A stretch of 10,156 bases of DNA, from contig CAMLRJ010000081.1 in assembly GCA_946482345.1 (NCBI GenBank), forward strand, positions 1 to 10,156, in the 5' to 3' direction. Origin of the DNA: an uncultured Cellvibrio sp. (GTDB lineage: Bacteria; Pseudomonadota; Gammaproteobacteria; Pseudomonadales; Cellvibrionaceae). Positions 6,447 through 10,156 of this stretch are shown piece by piece. Position 1 is the stretch's first letter; each line of letters starts with the position of its first letter. The notes beneath the pieces are model-generated. The model was not told the origin of the DNA. It was given only the letters and a program-made list of their open reading frames with translations, and did not search any database. Both the position numbers and the translations under genes were made by a program.

Positions 6447-6929
6447 TCAATAAAAATTGGCAACAATTTGAACTTTAAAGTTCAACACCACTGCCGTTTT
6501 TAATATGCCTTGCAGTGTGTTGAATGAACCTTCAAAACCAAAATATTCACCTATCTGAACTCTCTTTCTTTTTTCTTTTTCTTCAGCATCCAGCTCTTTC
6601 GAATGAATCTTGTTCAGATCGTTATTTAACGCTTCCCTTTTTAGTTTTCGCAATTTTCGATCAACAGTATCAAACACTTTCAATAGGTCTCTTGGATGTA
6701 CAATTTCGGAACAAGCCATCATTTCTTCTTCATATTCAGTAAGATCAAGAAGCTTATTGTCTTCTGGCGTTAACTCCGTATGACGATCAAAGGTGATACT
6801 GGTGTAGGCAACCTCTTTTGTATAAAACAGACTCGATAGAGAATTATCCTGTTCAGACACTTCAATTTCCTTGTAGTCTTCAGAGTTTTCTTGAAACAAT
6901 CTAACCTTAATACTGCAATCAACGCCCAT
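6447..6929 (-). CDS. Unrecognised acidic cytoplasmic protein, 160 aa
   Basis: I do not recognise this protein. It starts MGVDCSIKVRLFQENSEDYK, has no signal peptide or membrane segment, and is rich in Glu, Asp and Lys. Residues 1-50 look like alternating beta strands. Residues 60-80 are acidic (LTPEDNKLLDLTEYEEEMM). Residues 83-122 are strongly charged and helical, likely a coiled coil (KVFDTVDRKLRKLKREALNN, then DAEEKEKRKR). The end (128-160) is mixed hydrophobic, with GEYFGFEGSFNTLQGILKTA and a probable final beta strand. The start is supported by AAGGT 8 bases before ATG 6929. It stands alone, set off by the purL terminator upstream and the nrtA control region downstream, and has its own spacing for a promoter. 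Its AT-rich coding and isolation suggest an accessory gene, and the small acidic build would suit an immunity-type protein, but no toxin partner is visible. Confidence 0.7.
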   Translation of the reverse strand: MGVDCSIKVRLFQENSEDYKEIEVSEQDNSLSSLFYTKEVAYTSITFDRHTELTPEDNKLLDLTEYEEEMMACSEIVHPRDLLKVFDTVDRKLRKLKREALNNDLNKIHSKELDAEEKEKRKRVQIGEYFGFEGSFNTLQGILKTAVVLNFKVQIVANFY

Positions 6930-7024
6930 AAAATTTACCTTGATAAAATTCCAAAATTATTGAGCTGCCAATTACAACTCAACCAACTTCAACAGGCAAA
7001 TTAGTCCTAAGAAGTTATTTTATG
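6930..7024 (-). promoter_or_regulatory. Short leader/promoter interval of the 160-aa gene
   Basis: About 95 AT-rich bases separate the purL terminator from the 160-residue gene. On the minus strand TTGAGT, a 17-base spacer and TAATTT are the nearest to a sigma-70 promoter I can find; the -10 match is poor. Because the terminator upstream is strong, a promoter is expected here, but its exact place is uncertain. Confidence 0.3.
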
Positions 7025-7025
7025 A

Positions 7026-7049
7026 AAAAAGAGGCCGAAGCCTCTTTTT
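7026..7049 (-). terminator. purL terminator with UUCG tetraloop
   Basis: On the minus strand AAAAAGAGGC, the loop TTCG, and GCCTCTTTTTT form a 10-bp stem capped by the very stable C(UUCG)G tetraloop and running into a U-tract. It begins 2 bases after the TAA of purL, a textbook intrinsic terminator. Confidence 0.95.
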
Positions 7050-7051
7050 GA

Positions 7052-10000
7052 TTAACCCACAAACACACGGGCATTTCTAAACAATCGCAACCAGGCGCCG
7101 TCGTCTTTCCAATCATCCGGTTTCCAGGAATTGGTTACTGCGCGGAAGACGCGTTCGGGGTGCGGCATCATGATGGTGACGCGACCGTCTTTGCTGCTGA
7201 CGCTGGTGATACCCAATGGTGAACCGTTAGGGTTAGCAGGATAGGTTTCGGTTGGTTGAATATGATTGTTTACAAAACGCAACGCCACAGTGCCACTTTC
7301 ATTGCAGCGTTTTAATGCGTCTGCATCAGCAAATTCTGCGTAACCTTCACCATGTGCAACGGCGACTGGCATATGTGAACCAGCCATGCCTGCAAATAAA
7401 ACAGAAGATGATTCTTGCACTTGAACCAAACTGAAACGCGCTTCAAATTGTTCAGACAGGTTGCGAACAAAACGCGGCCAATGATCAGCACCGGGAATTA
7501 AATTTTTCAAATTCGACATCATCTGGCAACCGTTACACACACCCAAACTAAAGGTGTCATTACGATGGAAAAATTGTTCGAATTCATCGCGTACTTTGCT
7601 GTTAAACAAAATAGTTTTTGACCAGCCCTCGCCTGCACCCAAAACGTCGCCGTAAGAAAAACCACCGCAGGCAACCAGGCCTTTGAAATTTTTCAGCGAT
7701 ACGCGGCCAGACAACAAATCACTCATGTGTACATCCACTGCGGTAAATCCTGCACGATCAAATGCTGCTGCCATTTCCACGTGACCATTCACACCTTGCT
7801 CACGCAATACCGCAATGGATGGACGCACACCCGTTTTGATAACGGGCGCTGCAACATCCTGATTAATGTCGTAAGTTAATTTAACGCTCAAGCCTGGATC
7901 ATTTTGTTGAATCGCATCGAATTCCGATTTTGCGCAAGCAGGATTGTCGCGCAGTGCTTGAATGCGATAACTGGTTTCTGACCAGAGTGATTGCAAAGCT
8001 GCACGCGCTTGTTCAAAAATCACTTTGCCATTTTGTAAAACGCGAATTTTATCCTGATCATTCAATTGACCAATCACTTGTACTTTACCGGCAGCGGCAA
8101 AACGCGCTTGGGCGCTTGCAGATTTATCGCGAGCCACTTGCAAGACTGCGCCAGCTTCTTCGTTAAACAGAATTGAAAGTGCATCGCCCTCTGGCAGATT
8201 GATATCCACACCCATATGACCCGCAAAACTCATTTCGGCGAGAGTCGCAAACACCCCGCCGTCGCTGCGGTCGTGATAGGCAATTATGTCGCCTGCCGCA
8301 ATGCTTTCTTGCATTGCATTGAAGAAATGTTTGAGTTGCGCAGCAGAATCCAAATCAGCAGGCACTTCGCCCATTTGATTATAAACTTGCGTCAGAATCG
8401 AACCGCCCAAACGGTTTTTGCCGTTACCCAAATCAATCAATAACAAATCTGATTCACCCGCTCCTGAAATATCGGCTCGCAATTGCGGCGTCAGCGTTTT
8501 GCGAACATCTTCAACCGGTGCGAATGCAGAAATAATTAAAGACAAAGGCGCAGTTACCGCTTTGTTTTTGTCGCCATCTTTCCAGGCAGTGCGCATAGAC
8601 ATGGAATCTTTTCCGACTGGAATGGTGATACCCAACTCAGGACACAATTGCATGCCGACGGCTTCAACTGTGCGGAATAATTTTTCATCTTCACCTTTGT
8701 GACCTGCAGCGCACATCCAATTTGCTGATAATTTCACATCAGATAATTTTTCAATTTTGGTTGCCGCAATATTGGTGATGGCTTCTGCAATTGCCATACG
8801 ACCCGACGCAGGCGCATCCAACAATGCTACTGGTGTGCGCTCGCCCATGCTCATGGCTTCGCCTTTGGTGGAATCGTAACTGACTGTGGTCACCGCACAA
8901 TCCGCAACCGGAACCTGCCATGGGCCAACCAATTGATCGCGCGCAACCATACCAGTAACAGAACGGTCACCGATAGTGATCAGAAAATTTTTGCTGGCCA
9001 CTGCCGGGTGTTTTAATACGCGTTCAATTGCATCACTCAACGCAATATTGTTTGTCGAAAAGCTTTCAGTTTTAGCGTGATGTTTTTCTGCAGTGCGATG
9101 CATTTTTGGCGGCTTGCCAAATAAAACCGACATAGGCAGATCAACCGGTTTTGCATCGAAATGTTTGTCGTTAACTAACAAATGTTTTTCATCGGTAGCT
9201 TCGCCGACAACTGCGTAAGGTGCACGTTCGCGTTTACAAATTTCTTCAAAGCGCGATAAATCTTGCGGTTTGATTGCCAACACATAACGCTCTTGCGATT
9301 CGTTACACCAAATCGCCAGTGGGCTCATACCGGGCTCATCATTCGGCACATTGCGCAATTCAAATTTACCGCCTGTGCCGCCATCTTTTACCAATTCAGG
9401 AAATGCATTCGACAAACCACCTGCGCCCACATCGTGAATAAAAGCAATCGGATTGTTTTCACCTTGCTGCCAACAAGCGTCGATCACTTCCTGACAACGG
9501 CGTTCCATTTCCGGGTTTTGACGTTGCACTGATGCAAAATCCAAATCTTCTGACGAAGAGCCTGAAGTCATAGATGAAGCCGCACCACCACCCAAACCAA
9601 TCAACATAGCCGGGCCACCAAGCACAACCAATTTTGATCCCGCTTTAAACGGCGGCTTTTCAATATGTTCCGCTTTGATATTGCCGTATCCACCCGCCAA
9701 CATAATCGGCTTGTGATAACCGCGACGCTCGCCGTCAAAATTTTCTTCAAACGTTCTGAAGTAACCGCAAATATTCGGGCGACCAAATTCGTTATTAAAT
9801 GCAGCACCACCGATTGGGCCTTCGATCATTATGTCGAGCGGCGTCACTATGCGATTGGGCTTTCCATATTGTTCTTCCCAAGGTTGTTCGAAGCCGGGAA
9901 TTTGTAAATTGGAAACAGTAAAACCAGTCAAACCCACTTTGGGTTTTGAACCGCGACCCACCGCACCTTCATCACGAATTTCACCACCCGCACCTGTACC

Positions 10001-10156
10001 TGCACCCGAGAAAGGTGAAATTGCGGTTGGGTGATTGTGCGTTTCCACTTTCATCAATAAATGAATCGGTTGCTGGGTGTATTCGTATTGTTTGGTTTCT
10101 GGATTGGGATAAAAACGTCCCGCTTCATGGCCGACAACCACCGCAGCGTTATCCGC
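7052..10156 (-). CDS. purL: Phosphoribosylformylglycinamidine synthase PurL, C-terminal 1034 residues (5' end outside window)
   Basis: The fourth step of purine synthesis: FGAR plus glutamine and ATP gives FGAM, glutamate, ADP and phosphate, in the cytoplasm. This is the large single-chain form of proteobacteria (E. coli PurL is about 1295 residues), so roughly 260 N-terminal residues lie beyond the right edge. Reading continues without a stop to 10156; the first visible residues are [13 protein letters not shown]. Visible in order (numbers from the first visible residue): the first synthase half with [20 protein letters not shown] (37-56) and [15 protein letters not shown] (about 241-255), the second half with [14 protein letters not shown] (about 631-644), then the glutamine amidotransferase domain from about 780. 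There GVCNGCQMM holds nucleophile Cys874 and MPHPERVF supplies His999 and Glu1001 of the triad. No frameshift or lost motif is seen. A terminator follows directly, so no gene is co-transcribed downstream. Confidence 0.98.
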   Translation of the reverse strand, partial: ADNAAVVVGHEAGRFYPNPETKQYEYTQQPIHLLMKVETHNHPTAISPFSGAGTGAGGEIRDEGAVGRGSKPKVGLTGFTVSNLQIPGFEQPWEEQYGKPNRIVTPLDIMIEGPIGGAAFNNEFGRPNICGYFRTFEENFDGERRGYHKPIMLAGGYGNIKAEHIEKPPFKAGSKLVVLGGPAMLIGLGGGAASSMTSGSSSEDLDFASVQRQNPEMERRCQEVIDACWQQGENNPIAFIHDVGAGGLSNAFPELVKDGGTGGKFELRNVPNDEPGMSPLAIWCNESQERYVLAIKPQDLSRFEEICKRERAPYAVVGEATDEKHLLVNDKHFDAKPVDLPMSVLFGKPPKMHRTAEKHHAKTESFSTNNIALSDAIERVLKHPAVASKNFLITIGDRSVTGMVARDQLVGPWQVPVADCAVTTVSYDSTKGEAMSMGERTPVALLDAPASGRMAIAEAITNIAATKIEKLSDVKLSANWMCAAGHKGEDEKLFRTVEAVGMQLCPELGITIPVGKDSMSMRTAWKDGDKNKAVTAPLSLIISAFAPVEDVRKTLTPQLRADISGAGESDLLLIDLGNGKNRLGGSILTQVYNQMGEVPADLDSAAQLKHFFNAMQESIAAGDIIAYHDRSDGGVFATLAEMSFAGHMGVDINLPEGDALSILFNEEAGAVLQVARDKSASAQARFAAAGKVQVIGQLNDQDKIRVLQNGKVIFEQARAALQSLWSETSYRIQALRDNPACAKSEFDAIQQNDPGLSVKLTYDINQDVAAPVIKTGVRPSIAVLREQGVNGHVEMAAAFDRAGFTAVDVHMSDLLSGRVSLKNFKGLVACGGFSYGDVLGAGEGWSKTILFNSKVRDEFEQFFHRNDTFSLGVCNGCQMMSNLKNLIPGADHWPRFVRNLSEQFEARFSLVQVQESSSVLFAGMAGSHMPVAVAHGEGYAEFADADALKRCNESGTVALRFVNNHIQPTETYPANPNGSPLGITSVSSKDGRVTIMMPHPERVFRAVTNSWKPDDWKDDGAWLRLFRNARVFVG

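Noticed and set aside
7252..10034. Plus-strand frames opposite purL
   Set aside because: They are shadows of an intact, strongly conserved enzyme gene.

Overview
The window looks like an ordinary chromosomal segment of a moderately AT-rich gammaproteobacterium. The pointers are a long single-chain PurL, a Tat-exported NrtA-type binding protein, a probable sigma-54 promoter in front of it, and a membrane GGDEF-EAL protein. A Cellvibrio-like organism is a reasonable guess from general resemblance, but nothing in the sequence proves the genus. I see no rRNA, tRNA, CRISPR array, insertion sequence or phage gene.

Layout. Positions 1-219 (minus) hold the start of an unrecognised gene that runs off the left edge. 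A gene-free stretch of about 300 bases follows, rich in short inverted repeats. Next, on the plus strand, comes a two-gene unit: a small winged-helix-like protein (best start GTG 524, ending 799) and a cytoplasmic papain-like (C1A) cysteine peptidase (838-1692) with a complete set of catalytic residues. A separate plus-strand gene (1830-3830) encodes a six-helix membrane protein with intact GGDEF and EAL domains. It converges on a minus-strand operon and shares a hairpin terminator with it (3831-3856).

The minus-strand operon is nrtA-nrtB (6052 to 3864), the periplasmic binding protein and permease of a nitrate-type ABC importer. It stops at the terminator without an ATPase gene, so the ATPase must be supplied from elsewhere. 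Its 394-base upstream region carries a good sigma-54 -24/-12 match 45-61 bases before the start codon, and a spread of TGCAC/GTGCA half-sites further upstream. Both suit nitrogen control by NtrC. Farther right on the minus strand is an unrecognised acidic 160-residue protein (6929-6447). Between that gene and the nrtA regulatory region lies a set of mutually exclusive GGGG/CCCC hairpins. The right end is purL (7052 to the edge), missing about the first fifth of the protein and closed by a UUCG-tetraloop terminator.

The points most worth following up are the ATPase-less nrtAB operon with its probable sigma-54/NtrC control region, the small wHTH-like/C1 peptidase pair, and the switch-like hairpin cluster at 6391-6429. 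I found no clear evidence of an entirely new system.
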